Source: PBB1 sp965229345
GTDB lineage: Bacteria; Pseudomonadota; Gammaproteobacteria; Burkholderiales; Burkholderiaceae_C
DNA length: 64,000 nt
Direction: 5' to 3'
NCBI GenBank assembly: GCA_965229345.1
Contig: OZ245872.1
Location: 3,472,001 to 3,536,000 of the forward strand
Part shown: positions 39,937-50,141 of the stretch, in pieces
Layout of the letters: the number at the start of each line of letters is the position of its first letter
How positions within the stretch are numbered: the stretch's first letter is position 1
Notes under the pieces: generated by a model
What the model was told of the DNA's origin: nothing
Seen by the model: only the letters and a program-made list of their open reading frames with translations
Database searches by the model: none
Program-made: the position numbers and the translations under genes

Positions 39937-41570
39937 CACCGATCCCCTGCGCGGTCTACACCCGCAAGTCCTCCGAGGAAGGACTGGAGCAGGGATTCAA
40001 TTCGCTGGATGCCCAGCGTGAAGCCTGCGAGGCCTTCATCCTCAGTCAGAAGACCCAGGGGTGGAGAGGCATGGGTTGTTATGACGATGGCGGCTTCTCG
40101 GGTGGCAATGTGGAGCGCCCGGGTCTGCAGCGGCTGCTGGCCGACATCGCCTTGCGCAAGGTGAAGGTGATCGTGGTCTACAAGGTGGACCGGCTAACCC
40201 GCTCGCTGGCGGATTTCGCCAAGCTGGTGGAGTTGTTCGATGCCGAGGGGGTGTCGTTTGTGTCGGTGACACAGCAGTTCAACACGACCTCTTCGATGGG
40301 GCGGTTGACCTTGAATGTGCTGCTGTCGTTTGCACAGTTCGAGCGTGAGGTGACCGGGGAACGCATTCGCGACAAGATTGCTGCTTCCAAGCGCAAGGGG
40401 ATGTGGATGGGTGGGAACGCCCCGCTGGGCTACCTGCCGCACGAGCGCAGCCTGGTGATTGACGAGCCACAGGCTCAACGGGTGCGGGAGATCTTCACCC
40501 GGTACCTGGCACTGGGGTGCGTCAAGCGGCTGAAGGAGGAGCTGGATGCCAGAGGCTGGATCACACCCGAACGGAATGTGAACATGCCGAGGGGCGGCAA
40601 GGCGTTCTCACGTGGACACCTTTACCGGCTGCTGGCCAACCCGATCTACATCGGGCGCATCAGACACAAGGGTCAGGTGTACCCGGGACAGCATGCGGCC
40701 ATCGTTGATGCAGGGGTGTGGCAACAGGTTCAGGATCAGCTGAAGCAGAACGCCCAGACCTATGTCGATCGGTCGGATGCGGCGGAAGCCAGTGCGTTGG
40801 CGGGGCTGCTGTTTGATGACCAAGGTCAACGACTTCGACCGACCCATGCGAAGAAGGGGGGCAAGCGGTACCGGTACTACTACCGGGAGGTGACCGCCAG
40901 TGCTGAGCAACGACCGCTGCGCTTGCCGGCTCGGGAGATTGAAGGTCTGGTCGAGTCAGAGGTTTGTCGGCTTCTGCGGGATGAGCATCGGATGATGGAT
41001 CTGCTGCCAGAAGCCACGGCCGGTCAGGTACACGAGCTGACAGCCACAGGAGAAGTGATGGCAAAACAACTGGAAGGTGCGCAGGCGGACCGGGTGAGGC
41101 TGCTGAAGACGCTGATCGACCGGGTTGTGGTCAGGGACCATGCGATCGACATCGAGATCAAGCTGGCGGCGCTGGACAACGAGCTGTCGGAAGATACGAG
41201 GACGGTGACGGTGCCGGCTCAGTTGAAGCGTTGCGGGCTCAGGATGCGGTTGGTGATCCCTGGGCGAGCCGAGCCACGATCGGGGCAGCCGGATCCAAAG
41301 CTGATGGCGCTGCTCGCGAAGGCCAGACGCTGGTTCGAGATGCTGCGAACGGGGGCCATCGGGAGCATCGGAGAGCTTGCCCGGGAGGTGAACATGGCGG
41401 GCTCGGATGTGACGCAGATCGTCTACCTGGCCTTCATGGCGCCGGATCTCATCGAGCGGATTGCGGCGGGGGCGCAGCCGCTTGGATTCGGTGTGGGCAA
41501 GCTGTTAGCTGCATCTCCGCTGCCGTTGGATTGGGCTGAGCAGCGGCGGGTGCTGGAGTTCGAAACCTAG
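39933..41570 (+). CDS. Large serine recombinase
   Basis: 545 residues from the ATG at 39933. The N-terminal resolvase domain has the catalytic Ser13 in YTRKSSEEG and the Arg-rich DRLTRSLADF motif; a recombinase domain (GNAPLGYLPHERSL) and a zinc-ribbon-like region follow. The C-terminal part is long, as in integrases. The stop is about 250 bases from the tRNA-Asp 3' end. It probably moves the island. A longer in-frame reading from 39507 overlaps its neighbours and is not used. Confidence 0.92.
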   Translation: MTPIPCAVYTRKSSEEGLEQGFNSLDAQREACEAFILSQKTQGWRGMGCYDDGGFSGGNVERPGLQRLLADIALRKVKVIVVYKVDRLTRSLADFAKLVELFDAEGVSFVSVTQQFNTTSSMGRLTLNVLLSFAQFEREVTGERIRDKIAASKRKGMWMGGNAPLGYLPHERSLVIDEPQAQRVREIFTRYLALGCVKRLKEELDARGWITPERNVNMPRGGKAFSRGHLYRLLANPIYIGRIRHKGQVYPGQHAAIVDAGVWQQVQDQLKQNAQTYVDRSDAAEASALAGLLFDDQGQRLRPTHAKKGGKRYRYYYREVTASAEQRPLRLPAREIEGLVESEVCRLLRDEHRMMDLLPEATAGQVHELTATGEVMAKQLEGAQADRVRLLKTLIDRVVVRDHAIDIEIKLAALDNELSEDTRTVTVPAQLKRCGLRMRLVIPGRAEPRSGQPDPKLMALLAKARRWFEMLRTGAIGSIGELAREVNMAGSDVTQIVYLAFMAPDLIERIAAGAQPLGFGVGKLLAASPLPLDWAEQRRVLEFET

Positions 41571-41784
41571 CCTCAAGGGGCTGCAAACACAGGAGGGCCG
41601 AAGGGCCCTCTTCTCGCTTCTGGAAACAGCCAACCGGCGCCAGCAGTGATGCAGTCAGTCAACAGTGCGGAATGCAATCTTGGGAACTGAGAAAGCGGGG
41701 CTGGAAGGCACGGTGATGGTGCCGAACGCAGCTCACAGAGAAAGCTGCACCGCCCGGAGAGCCGCGCGGCGCGGGTCTCTCCAA
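41571..41784. other. Junction between recombinase and tRNA cluster
   Basis: About 210 bases with no gene. Here the island ends and the core begins. I see no inverted or direct repeat that would define an attachment core by eye. Confidence 0.5.
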
Positions 41785-41813
41785 AGAAAAAGCCACCGCA
41801 GGGCGGTGGCTTT
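41785..41813 (-). terminator. Intrinsic terminator of the gltX-tRNA unit
   Basis: On the minus strand a stem AAAGCCACCGC / GCGGTGGCTTT with a CCT loop is followed by TTTTCTTT. It lies just after tRNA-Asp, where transcription of the tRNA run should end. Confidence 0.85.
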
Positions 41814-41820
41814 AAATTGT

Positions 41821-41897
41821 TGGCGGAGTGGACGGGACTCGAACCCGCGACCCCCGGCGTGACAGGCCGGTATTCTAACCAACTGAACTACCACTCC
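41821..41897 (-). tRNA. tRNA-Asp (GTC)
   Basis: 77 bases including the encoded CCA. Acceptor GGAGTGG pairs with the 3' end CCACTCC, the anticodon loop CTGTCAC reads GTC, and the T-loop TTCGAGT is standard. It is the last gene of the gltX-tRNA unit. Confidence 0.96.
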
Positions 41898-41968
41898 AAT
41901 ACGCACATGGTGCGGAGCGAATTTCCAGCATGCTCTTTTCAGAGCCTGCTGCAAGCTTCACTCAAGCT

Positions 41969-42044
41969 TGGCGTCCCCTAGGGGATTCGAACCCCTGTAA
42001 TCACCGTGAAAGGGTGGTGTCCTAGGCCTCTAGACGAAGGGGAC
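41969..42044 (-). tRNA. tRNA-Glu (TTC)
   Basis: 76 bases with encoded CCA. The anticodon loop CTTTCAC reads TTC. The acceptor GTCCCCT pairs with AGGGGAC. It lies 71 bases upstream of tRNA-Asp, and the gltX product charges it. Confidence 0.96.
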
Positions 42045-42105
42045 AAATCCTGCGTCGTGACTTGAACTGCGCGCCGCCTTCAACCGGCGATGAACTGCCT
42101 GTCGT

Positions 42106-42181
<76 letters not shown>

Positions 42182-42289
42182 CTTTGCTGCCAGTTGCGAA
42201 CTTCCGGCATCCCTCGGGGAAGTGATGTGGAGGTTGATTTCCACATCGCTTCGCGCTGTTCAAGCGAGACCAAGAGTATAGCCAGATTT

Positions 42290-43705
42290 TCAGGCGATCC
42301 GCAATCTGTCGAGCACGACATCACGAGGAAACAGCTCGAGCACCGCATCGATCGAAGGCGTCTGCGCGCGACCGCAAACCAGCACACGGACCGCATGCGC
42401 GAGCGTCGGCATCTTGATGCCATGGGCGGTGATGACTTCCTTGATCGCCGCGCTGATCGCAGGCTTGGCCCATTCGATGCCAGCCAGCTGATCGCGCAGA
42501 CTGTGCAGCGCCGGCTTGACGGCCTCGGTGACGTGGGCCACCAGGTCTTCTGCGCTCGGTGCGATCGCTGAAAAATACATGGCCAGCCAGTCGCACAGCT
42601 CCACCGTCGTCGCGCAGCGGTCCTTGAACAGCGCGCACATGCGTCCGAGCTGAGCGTCGGCCACCACGGCCATGCCGCGCTCGGCGAAACGGGCCACCAC
42701 ATGCGCTGCCAACGCGTCGTCAGGCAAGGCCTTCAGGTAGTGCGCATTGACCCAGTTGAGCTTGGCAGCGTCCCACTGCGCCGGGCTCTTCGCCAGGTGC
42801 TGGCCATCGAACCACGACACCAGCTGTTCGCGGCTGAACAGCTCGTCGTCACCGTGGCTCCAGCCCAGGCGCGCAAGATAGTTGAGCATCGCCTCGGGCA
42901 GGTAGCCAGCGGCCTCGTACTGGGTGACGCTGACCGCGCCGTGGCGCTTCGACAGCTTGTCGCCGTCGGGCCCGAGGATCATCGGCACGTGGCCGTAGAC
43001 GGGCAGCTCCGCGCCCAGGGCGCGCAGGATGTTGATCTGCCGCGGCGTGTTGTTGACGTGGTCGTCGCCGCGGATCACGTGGCTGATGTCCATGTCCCAG
43101 TCGTCGACGACGACGCAGAAGTTGTAGGTCGGCGTGCCGATCAGCGTGGCGGCATCGGCGCCGGGGCGGGCAATGACCAGGTCGTCGAGTTCGGCGTTCG
43201 AGATCGTGATCGGGCCCTTGACCATGTCGTCCCAGCTGACTGCACCGCTGGGCGGATTGCGGAAGCGGATCACCGGCCGCACGCCTTCCGGAACAGTCGG
43301 CAATTGCTTGCCCGGCTCAGGCCGCCAGCGGCCGTCGTAGCGTGGCTTGTCGCCGCGCGCACGCTGCGCCTCGCGCATCTCATCGAGCTCGGTCGGCGTG
43401 CAGTAGCACGGGTAGGCCGTGCCATCGTCGAGCATCTGTCCGATCACTTCGCGGTAGCGGTCGAGGCGCTGCATCTGGAAGAACGGGCCTTCGTCGTGCT
43501 CGAGGTTCAGCCACTTCATGGCGGCGATGATCTGGTCGACCGCCTCTTGCGTCGAGCGTGCCTCGTCGGTGTCTTCGATGCGAAGAATGAAGTCGCCACC
43601 ATGATGGCGTGCAAAGGCCCATGAAAACAGCGCGGTGCGGGCGGTGCCCAGGTGCAGGAAGCCGGTGGGCGAAGGCGCGATGCGCGTGCGAACTTTTCGG
43701 GTCAT
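42290..43705 (-). CDS. gltX: Glutamyl-tRNA synthetase
   Basis: 471 residues, class I synthetase. The HIGH-like motif HLGTARTALFSW is near residue 17 and the KMSKS-like motif is KLSKRHGAVS. It charges tRNA-Glu, one of which lies just downstream. A core gene at the island edge. Confidence 0.97.
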   Translation of the reverse strand: MTRKVRTRIAPSPTGFLHLGTARTALFSWAFARHHGGDFILRIEDTDEARSTQEAVDQIIAAMKWLNLEHDEGPFFQMQRLDRYREVIGQMLDDGTAYPCYCTPTELDEMREAQRARGDKPRYDGRWRPEPGKQLPTVPEGVRPVIRFRNPPSGAVSWDDMVKGPITISNAELDDLVIARPGADAATLIGTPTYNFCVVVDDWDMDISHVIRGDDHVNNTPRQINILRALGAELPVYGHVPMILGPDGDKLSKRHGAVSVTQYEAAGYLPEAMLNYLARLGWSHGDDELFSREQLVSWFDGQHLAKSPAQWDAAKLNWVNAHYLKALPDDALAAHVVARFAERGMAVVADAQLGRMCALFKDRCATTVELCDWLAMYFSAIAPSAEDLVAHVTEAVKPALHSLRDQLAGIEWAKPAISAAIKEVITAHGIKMPTLAHAVRVLVCGRAQTPSIDAVLELFPRDVVLDRLRIA

Positions 43706-43730
43706 GGGTGATGCAATGCGCCAGGCATTT

Positions 43731-44981
43731 TCAAAGTGAGTTCAGACCGCGCAACAGGTCGTCTTTCAGGTCTTCCACATCGTCGAGGCCGACCGCGACG
43801 CGCACCAGGCCTTGCGTGATGCCCGCCGCCTGACGCTGCACTTCGGTGAGCCGTCCGTGCGAGGTGCTGGCCGGGTGGGTGATCGTGGTCTTGGTGTCGC
43901 CGAGGTTGGCGGTGATCGAGCAAACGCGGGTGCTGTCGATCACATGGAAGGCCGCACGGCGCGCAGCCTCGGCATCGGTTTCACCGGCTCCCGGTGCGCG
44001 CGCCTTCACGCTGAACGACAGCACCGCACCACCGCGGCCCGACTGCTGCGCCATGGCGAGTTCGTGCTGCGGGTGCGACTTCAGGCCGGGGTAGAACACC
44101 CGCTCGATCTGCGGCTGTTGCTCCAGCCAGGTGGCCAGCTGCAGCGCACGTTCGCTCTGCGCCTGCATGCGGATCGACAAGGTTTCCAGTCCCTTGAGCA
44201 CAACCCAGGCGTTGAAGGCAGCCAGGGTCATGCCCGCGCTGCGCATCACCGGCACGAACTGGTCGTTGATCAGTTGCTCTTTGCCGCACACCGCACCTGC
44301 CAGCACGCGGCCCTGACCGTCGAGGTACTTGGTGCCCGAATGGATGATGAGATCCGCGCCGTGGTCGATCGGCTTTTGCAGCGCAGGCGTGCAGAAGCAG
44401 TTGTCGACCGCCAGCAGTGCCTTCGCACCGTGAGCCACCTCGGCCAGCGCCCGAATGTCGCAGACCTCGGTCAACGGGTTGGTCGGCGACTCGGCAAACA
44501 ACAGCTTTGTGGTCGGCCGCACCGCACGCTGCCATTCGCCCACATCGGTCTGCGAGACAAAGGTGGTTTCGACACCGAACTTCGCGAACTCGCGGCCGAG
44601 CAAGGAGATCGTCGAGCCGAACACGCTGCGCGAGCAGATCACATGGTCACCCGCCTTCAGCAAGGCCATCGCGGTCAGCAGGATGGCGGCCATGCCGCTC
44701 GAGGTGGCAATGCAGGCCTCGCTGCCTTCGAGCGCCGCGAGACGCCGCTCGAACATCGTGACCGTCGGGTTGGTGAAGCGCGAATAGATGAACGCCTCTT
44801 CCTCGTTCGCGAAGCGCGCCGCAGCCGTCGCGGCATCGGGCTGCACGAAGCTGCTGGTCAGGAAAAGCGCTTCGGAGTTCTCGCCCCACTGCGTGCGCGG
44901 CAAACCCTCGCGCACCGCCAGCGTGTCGATGCGCAGCCCCTCTGGCAGGGTCGTGCGCGGAATCGTCTTCTTCGTCGCCAT
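43731..44981 (-). CDS. metZ: O-succinylhomoserine sulfhydrylase
   Basis: 416 residues of the Cys/Met-metabolism PLP family. The PLP lysine lies in HSGTKYLDGQGR, the signature that separates metZ from cystathionine synthases. It forms homocysteine from O-succinylhomoserine and sulfide. The start overlaps the purF stop by one base, in the conserved purF-metZ order. Confidence 0.94.
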   Translation of the reverse strand: MATKKTIPRTTLPEGLRIDTLAVREGLPRTQWGENSEALFLTSSFVQPDAATAAARFANEEEAFIYSRFTNPTVTMFERRLAALEGSEACIATSSGMAAILLTAMALLKAGDHVICSRSVFGSTISLLGREFAKFGVETTFVSQTDVGEWQRAVRPTTKLLFAESPTNPLTEVCDIRALAEVAHGAKALLAVDNCFCTPALQKPIDHGADLIIHSGTKYLDGQGRVLAGAVCGKEQLINDQFVPVMRSAGMTLAAFNAWVVLKGLETLSIRMQAQSERALQLATWLEQQPQIERVFYPGLKSHPQHELAMAQQSGRGGAVLSFSVKARAPGAGETDAEAARRAAFHVIDSTRVCSITANLGDTKTTITHPASTSHGRLTEVQRQAAGITQGLVRVAVGLDDVEDLKDDLLRGLNSL

Positions 44982-46504
44982 CAGGCCTGCTCCGCAGCAC
45001 TTTGCAGTGCCAGACGTGACCGTGCCTGCGACTCATCTTCTTCGCCCTGCGAGCGGCGCTGCGTGGCAATCGCATCGAAGTCAGCGGCCGAGATGTCGCC
45101 GGTGATGTAGTTGCCATCAAAGCATGAGGCCTCGAAGCCGCCCACCAGCGGATTGAGCGCACCGACCACCCGCTTCATCGCGTTCACGTCCTGGTAGATC
45201 AGCGCGTCGGCGCCGATGAACTGGCGGATTTCCTCGATGCTGCGGTTGTGCGCAATCAGTTCGTTGTTGGTCGGCATGTCGATGCCGTACACATTCGGGA
45301 AACGCACCGGCGGGGCGGCCGAGGCCATGTAGACCTTGCGCGCACCGGCTTCGCGCGCCATCTGAACGATTTCCTTCGACGTGGTGCCGCGCACGATCGA
45401 ATCGTCGACCAGCAGCACGTTGCGGTCCTTGAATTCGATGCCGATGGCATTGAGCTTCTGGCGCACGGATTTCTTGCGCACGCCCTGCCCCGGCATGATG
45501 AAGGTGCGGCCCACATAGCGGTTCTTGACGAAGCCTTCGCGGTAAGGCTTGCCGATCTTCTGCGCGAGCTGCATGGCCGACGGACGGCTCGATTCGGGAA
45601 TCGGGATCACCACGTCGATGTCGCTCGGTGGCATGGTCGAGATCAGCCGCTGCGCCAGCGTCTCACCCATGTTCAGCCGCGCCTGGTAGACCGAGATGCC
45701 GTCCATGATGGAGTCCGGCCGCGCCAGGTACACGTACTCGAACATGCAGGGGTGCAGGCTCGGGTTCTCGGCGCACTGCTGGGCATGGACCTGCCCTTCG
45801 GGGGTGATGAAGATCGCCTCGCCGGGCGCCACGTCGCGCGTCATCACGTGGCCGGTGCCTTCGAGCGCCACCGATTCGCTGGCCACCATCACCTGCCGGC
45901 CTTCGGGCGTGTCGCCCTCGCCGAAACACAGCGGACGGATGCCGAACGGATCGCGAAATGCCAGCAGCCCGAAGCCCGCGATCAGCGCGACCACGGCGTA
46001 CGACCCCTTGATGCGCTTGTGCACCGCCGCCACCGCCTTGAAGACGATCTCGGGTGACAGCGGCTGGTCACGCGCGGCCAACGCCAGCTCGTGGGCCAGC
46101 ACGTTGATCAGCACCTCGGTGTCGCTGTCGGTGTTGATGTGACGGCGATCGATGGTGGCCAGCTCTTGCTTCAGCGCCTGCGCATTGGTGAGGTTGCCGT
46201 TGTGCACCAGCACGATGCCGAACGGTGCATTGACGTAGAAGGGCTGCGCCTCTTCTTCGCTGTACGCATTGCCTGCCGTGGGATAGCGCACCTGGCCCAG
46301 ACCGACGGTGCCCGGCAGCGCACGCATGTTGCGGGTGCGGAACACGTCGCGCACCATGCCACGCGCCTTGTGCATGAAGCAACGCGAGTCCTGCATCGTG
46401 ACGATGCCGGCCGCGTCCTGCCCGCGATGCTGCAACAGCAGCAAGGCGTCATAAATCAACTGGTTGACCGGCGCCTTTGAGATCACCCCGACGATGCCGC
46501 ACAT
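44981..46504 (-). CDS. purF: Amidophosphoribosyltransferase
   Basis: 507 residues. After Met removal the N-terminal nucleophile is Cys2 (MCGIVGVISK), as in class II glutamine amidotransferases, and the C-terminal PRPP loop is VLLVDDSIVRGTTS. It commits PRPP to purine synthesis. Confidence 0.97.
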   Translation of the reverse strand: MCGIVGVISKAPVNQLIYDALLLLQHRGQDAAGIVTMQDSRCFMHKARGMVRDVFRTRNMRALPGTVGLGQVRYPTAGNAYSEEEAQPFYVNAPFGIVLVHNGNLTNAQALKQELATIDRRHINTDSDTEVLINVLAHELALAARDQPLSPEIVFKAVAAVHKRIKGSYAVVALIAGFGLLAFRDPFGIRPLCFGEGDTPEGRQVMVASESVALEGTGHVMTRDVAPGEAIFITPEGQVHAQQCAENPSLHPCMFEYVYLARPDSIMDGISVYQARLNMGETLAQRLISTMPPSDIDVVIPIPESSRPSAMQLAQKIGKPYREGFVKNRYVGRTFIMPGQGVRKKSVRQKLNAIGIEFKDRNVLLVDDSIVRGTTSKEIVQMAREAGARKVYMASAAPPVRFPNVYGIDMPTNNELIAHNRSIEEIRQFIGADALIYQDVNAMKRVVGALNPLVGGFEASCFDGNYITGDISAADFDAIATQRRSQGEEDESQARSRLALQSAAEQA

Positions 46505-46584
46505 GAAAACACTCCCGGTTCAAACTGCTTTGCGGCCTGAGGCCGAATCGATGTCAACCCCGATTGTCGGGGGTTGGGGCCGCC

Positions 46585-47088
46585 TCAGAGCAGCAGTTGA
46601 TCAGCGATGCGCTTTGGCAACGCCGGCTTCAACCCCGTGAGCACGACCCGCAACCCCGCAGCGCCGACGGAATGCTGCCAGGTCGGCGTCTCGGCCCACG
46701 GTGTCCGCATGACCACGGCCGCCACGGCCAGCAACAGCACCCCGCCGCGCAACACACCGAACATGGCGCCCAACAATCGATCGACCCCACTCAGAGGTGT
46801 GGCATGGATCAGCATTTTCAACAGCCGCGCCAGCACGCCCCAGACGATCAGCGCGGCGATGAAGGCGAGCGCGAAGGCTGCGGCATGGTTCAGCGGTGAG
46901 CCCGGCGAGCCGACGGGCACATGGGGCGCCAGCGCGGCGCTCAACCATTGCGCCGCCAGGTATGCGGCGAACCATCCCAGCAGCGACATCACCTCGAAGA
47001 CCAGTCCACGCCAGGCGCCGAGCGCCATCGACAGCAGCAACACCACCAGCATCGCGAGATCAGCCGCGTTGACGGAGCTTGTGGTCAT
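46585..47088 (-). CDS. cvpA: CvpA family membrane protein
   Basis: 167 residues with four membrane helices, from the ATG at 47088. CvpA/colicin V production protein, always near purF. Role: envelope or biofilm-related, not fully defined. Confidence 0.92.
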   Translation of the reverse strand: MTTSSVNAADLAMLVVLLLSMALGAWRGLVFEVMSLLGWFAAYLAAQWLSAALAPHVPVGSPGSPLNHAAAFALAFIAALIVWGVLARLLKMLIHATPLSGVDRLLGAMFGVLRGGVLLLAVAAVVMRTPWAETPTWQHSVGAAGLRVVLTGLKPALPKRIADQLLL

Positions 47089-47146
47089 CGTGTCAGGTGG
47101 GTGGCCCGGTGGGGGCGGCCCGCGCGCAGCCACTGCGCGTCGTGGT

Positions 47147-47917
47147 TCAAAGCGTCAGCACCACCGCTGCGATGCCCGCTTCCTTGGATTTGGCCTGCGC
47201 CTTGTCGGCTTCGGCACGGGTGGCAAACGGCCCCAGCCGCACGCGGATGCGCTTGCCGGCAGCCGTTTCCGCCACCTGGGTGTAGGTCTTCATGCCCAGC
47301 TTTTCCATCTTCAGGCGCACCTCGCGCGCCGATGCGGGGTCGGCAAATGCGCCCACCTGCACGACGAAGCGGGCTGCACCGTCGGCGGCAGACGCCGCTT
47401 TGGACGATGCCGCGCCTGAGGTGACCGGCTCGGCAGCCGGCGTCTTTGCCGCAGCCACCTTGCCGGTCGACGCTGCAGGCGCTGCCGGTGCGGGCACGGC
47501 AGGCTTGTCGCTGGTGACGGCTGCGGGCGGCGCTGGGGCTGGGAGCGGCACCGAGGCCGCCGTTTCCGCGGCCGGCATGGGCTCCGATGGCGCATCACGG
47601 GTGACCACGCCCGAAGCGACCGTGGACTCCGAGGTCGCTGCCGCATCAGCGCGCGGTGCAGGCAGCGGCAGCGCGGGTGCGCCGTCGGCTTTCGGGATCT
47701 CGATCGGGATGTCCACCGGAATCGGTCGGGGCTGCGATTCGAACAGCAGCGGGAAGCCGATCACGCCCAGCGTCAGCAGCAGCACCGCGCCGATCAGGCG
47801 TTGGCGCGTGCGGGTGCGCACTTTCTCGACCGCATCCAGCGAGCCGGCAGAGCGCCCGCTGCTGGCAGACCCTGCATCGTCGGCAGGTTTGCGCTTGAGG
47901 AATTCGGGCAGGGCCAT
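47147..47917 (-). CDS. dedD: SPOR-domain membrane protein (DedD-like)
   Basis: 256 residues. One membrane helix near 40-60, a long Pro/Ala-rich linker, and a SPOR domain in the last 75 residues (RFVVQVGAFADPASAREVRLKM). SPOR proteins bind denuded peptidoglycan at the division site. Overlap in sequence type with FtsN-like proteins is possible. Confidence 0.87.
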   Translation of the reverse strand: MALPEFLKRKPADDAGSASSGRSAGSLDAVEKVRTRTRQRLIGAVLLLTLGVIGFPLLFESQPRPIPVDIPIEIPKADGAPALPLPAPRADAAATSESTVASGVVTRDAPSEPMPAAETAASVPLPAPAPPAAVTSDKPAVPAPAAPAASTGKVAAAKTPAAEPVTSGAASSKAASAADGAARFVVQVGAFADPASAREVRLKMEKLGMKTYTQVAETAAGKRIRVRLGPFATRAEADKAQAKSKEAGIAAVVLTL

Positions 47918-47932
47918 CGGTGGGGTGCAGGG

Positions 47933-49249
47933 TCAGACGCTGTGCGAGCTGCCCAGCCGGGGCAGACCATGTTGGAGGACGCCGCCCACGGTGAGGAACG
48001 ACCCGAAGATCACGATTCTATCGGCGGGGTCGGCCTGCGCCAGGGCGTGCGCCAGCGCGGCCTGCGGGTCGTGGTGCGTCGACAAGCCGACCGCTTCCGC
48101 ACCCGGCTTCTTCAGCGTGGGCGCCAGCGATTCGAACAATGCTTGCAGCTGCGCCGCCGTCGCCGCGCGCACAAGCGGCAGGTCGGTGAAGCACCAGGCA
48201 TCGACCCGCGGCGCCATGCGCTGGATGATCGCGCTCAGGTCCTTGTCGTGCATCGCACCGAAAACCGCATAGGTCCGCGGATGGAAACCCATGCGATCGA
48301 GGTTCTGCGCGAGTGCGGCCACCGCGTGCGGGTTGTGTGCGACATCCAGCACCAGCGTGGGCTGGCCGGGCACGATCTGGAAGCGCCCAGGCAGGTCGAG
48401 CATCGCGAAGCCCTGCCGCACCGACTGCGCGGTGATGGGCAGGCGATCTCCGAGCGCTTCAAAGGCAGCCAGCGCCCCCGACGCATTGATCAGCTGATTG
48501 GCCCCGCGCAAGCCCGGATAGGCCAGCCCGTTGTAGCGCTTGTGGCGCCCGGCCCAGGCCCACTGCTGCGGGTCGCCCGAGTGGTTGAAATCGACACCGA
48601 ATCGACGCAGATCGGCGCCCAGCGCACTGGCGTGGTCGATCACGCTGTGCGGCGGCACCGGATCGCTGACGACGACAGGCCGCCCGGCGCGCATGATGCC
48701 GGCCTTCTCGCGCCCGATCGATTCACGGTCGGGGCCGAGGTACTCGATGTGGTCGAGGTCGATGCTGGTGATCACCGCGCAATCGGCGTCGAACACATTG
48801 ACCGCATCGAGACGCCCGCCGAGCCCCACCTCCAGGATCACCAGGTCAACGGGTGCCTGCGACAGCAAGCGCGCGATGGCCAGCGTCGTGAACTCGAAAT
48901 AGGTGAGCCCGATGTCGCCGCGGGCCCGCTCGACCGCCTCGAAGTGCGGCAGCAGATAGTCCGCGCTCACCATCTCGCCGTTGACACGGCAGCGCTCTTC
49001 AAAATGCACCAGGTGGGGCTTCGAGTACAGCCCGACGCGGTAGCCAGCGCGCAGCGCGATCGACTCGAGCATGGCGCAGGTCGAGCCCTTGCCATTGGTG
49101 CCGGCCACCAGGATCAGTGGCACGCTGAACGTCAATGCCAGCCGCGCGCGCACCTGTTCGACACGGTGCAAGCCCATGTCGATGTCCTTCGGGTGCAGCT
49201 GTTCACAGCGGGCCAGCCAACCGGCCAGCGTGGTGGGCAATGAAGACAA
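47933..49249 (-). CDS. folC: Dihydrofolate/folylpolyglutamate synthase
   Basis: 438 residues of the Mur-ligase fold. The P-loop is VAGTNGKGSTCAML, near residue 45. It adds glutamate to folates. In the conserved accD-folC-dedD-cvpA-purF order. Confidence 0.95.
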   Translation of the reverse strand: MSSLPTTLAGWLARCEQLHPKDIDMGLHRVEQVRARLALTFSVPLILVAGTNGKGSTCAMLESIALRAGYRVGLYSKPHLVHFEERCRVNGEMVSADYLLPHFEAVERARGDIGLTYFEFTTLAIARLLSQAPVDLVILEVGLGGRLDAVNVFDADCAVITSIDLDHIEYLGPDRESIGREKAGIMRAGRPVVVSDPVPPHSVIDHASALGADLRRFGVDFNHSGDPQQWAWAGRHKRYNGLAYPGLRGANQLINASGALAAFEALGDRLPITAQSVRQGFAMLDLPGRFQIVPGQPTLVLDVAHNPHAVAALAQNLDRMGFHPRTYAVFGAMHDKDLSAIIQRMAPRVDAWCFTDLPLVRAATAAQLQALFESLAPTLKKPGAEAVGLSTHHDPQAALAHALAQADPADRIVIFGSFLTVGGVLQHGLPRLGSSHSV

Positions 49250-49268
49250 GCGCGTGGAGGCCCCGGCC

Positions 49269-50141
49269 TCAGGCGATCGCGTCGGCGCTCTGGCGCTGCA
49301 GCATGGCGATCATCTTGGCGATCGACGTGCGCACTTCGCGGCGGTCCACGATCATGTCGACCGCGCCGGTGTGCAGCAGGAACTCGGCGCGCTGGAAACC
49401 TTCGGGCAGCTTCTCGCGCACGGTGTTCTCGATCACGCGCGGACCGGCAAAGCCGATCAACGCCTTCGGCTCTGCGATGACCACATCGCCCATGAAGGCG
49501 AAGCTCGCGGACACGCCACCCATGGTCGGGTCGGTCAGCACGCTGATGTAGGGCAGCTTCGCCTTGGCCAGCCGCGTCAGCGCGGCGTTGGTCTTGGCCA
49601 TCTGCATCAGGCTCAGCAGCCCTTCCTGCATGCGGGCACCCCCGGTGGCGGTGAAGCTGATGAACGGTGTCTTCTGTTCGACGGCGGTCTCGACGCCGCG
49701 CACGAAACGTTCACCGACCACCGAGCCCATCGAGCCACCCATGAACTGGAATTCAAAACAGGCCGCCACCACCGGGATGCTGTGGATCGCGCCCCCCATC
49801 ACCACCAGCGCGTCGGTTTCGCCGGTGGCTTCGAGGGCCTCCTTCAGCCGCTCGGGGTACTTTTTGCTGTCCCTGAACTTCAGCGCATCGACCGGCACCA
49901 CCTCCTGGCCGATCTCGTAGCGACCTTCGGGATCGAGGAAGGCATCGAGCCGCGCCCGCGCGCCGATGCGGTGATGGTGGGTGCACTTCGGGCAGACGTT
50001 GATGTTCTGCTCGAGGTCGGTCTTGTAGAGCACCGTCTCGCACGACGGGCACTTGACCCACAGCCCCTCGGGCACCGTGCGGCGCTCGCTGGGATCCGTC
50101 GGTTGGATCTTCGACGGCAACAGTTTCTCAAGCCAGCTCAT
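49269..50141 (-). CDS. accD: Acetyl-CoA carboxylase carboxyltransferase beta subunit
   Basis: 290 residues from the ATG at 50141, which has GGAGA six bases upstream and begins MSWLEKLLP; a start at 50147 is possible. A zinc ribbon is seen as CPSC and CPKC at the N-terminus. It couples with AccA in fatty-acid synthesis. The start overlaps the trpA stop (ATGA). Confidence 0.96.
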   Translation of the reverse strand: MSWLEKLLPSKIQPTDPSERRTVPEGLWVKCPSCETVLYKTDLEQNINVCPKCTHHHRIGARARLDAFLDPEGRYEIGQEVVPVDALKFRDSKKYPERLKEALEATGETDALVVMGGAIHSIPVVAACFEFQFMGGSMGSVVGERFVRGVETAVEQKTPFISFTATGGARMQEGLLSLMQMAKTNAALTRLAKAKLPYISVLTDPTMGGVSASFAFMGDVVIAEPKALIGFAGPRVIENTVREKLPEGFQRAEFLLHTGAVDMIVDRREVRTSIAKMIAMLQRQSADAIA

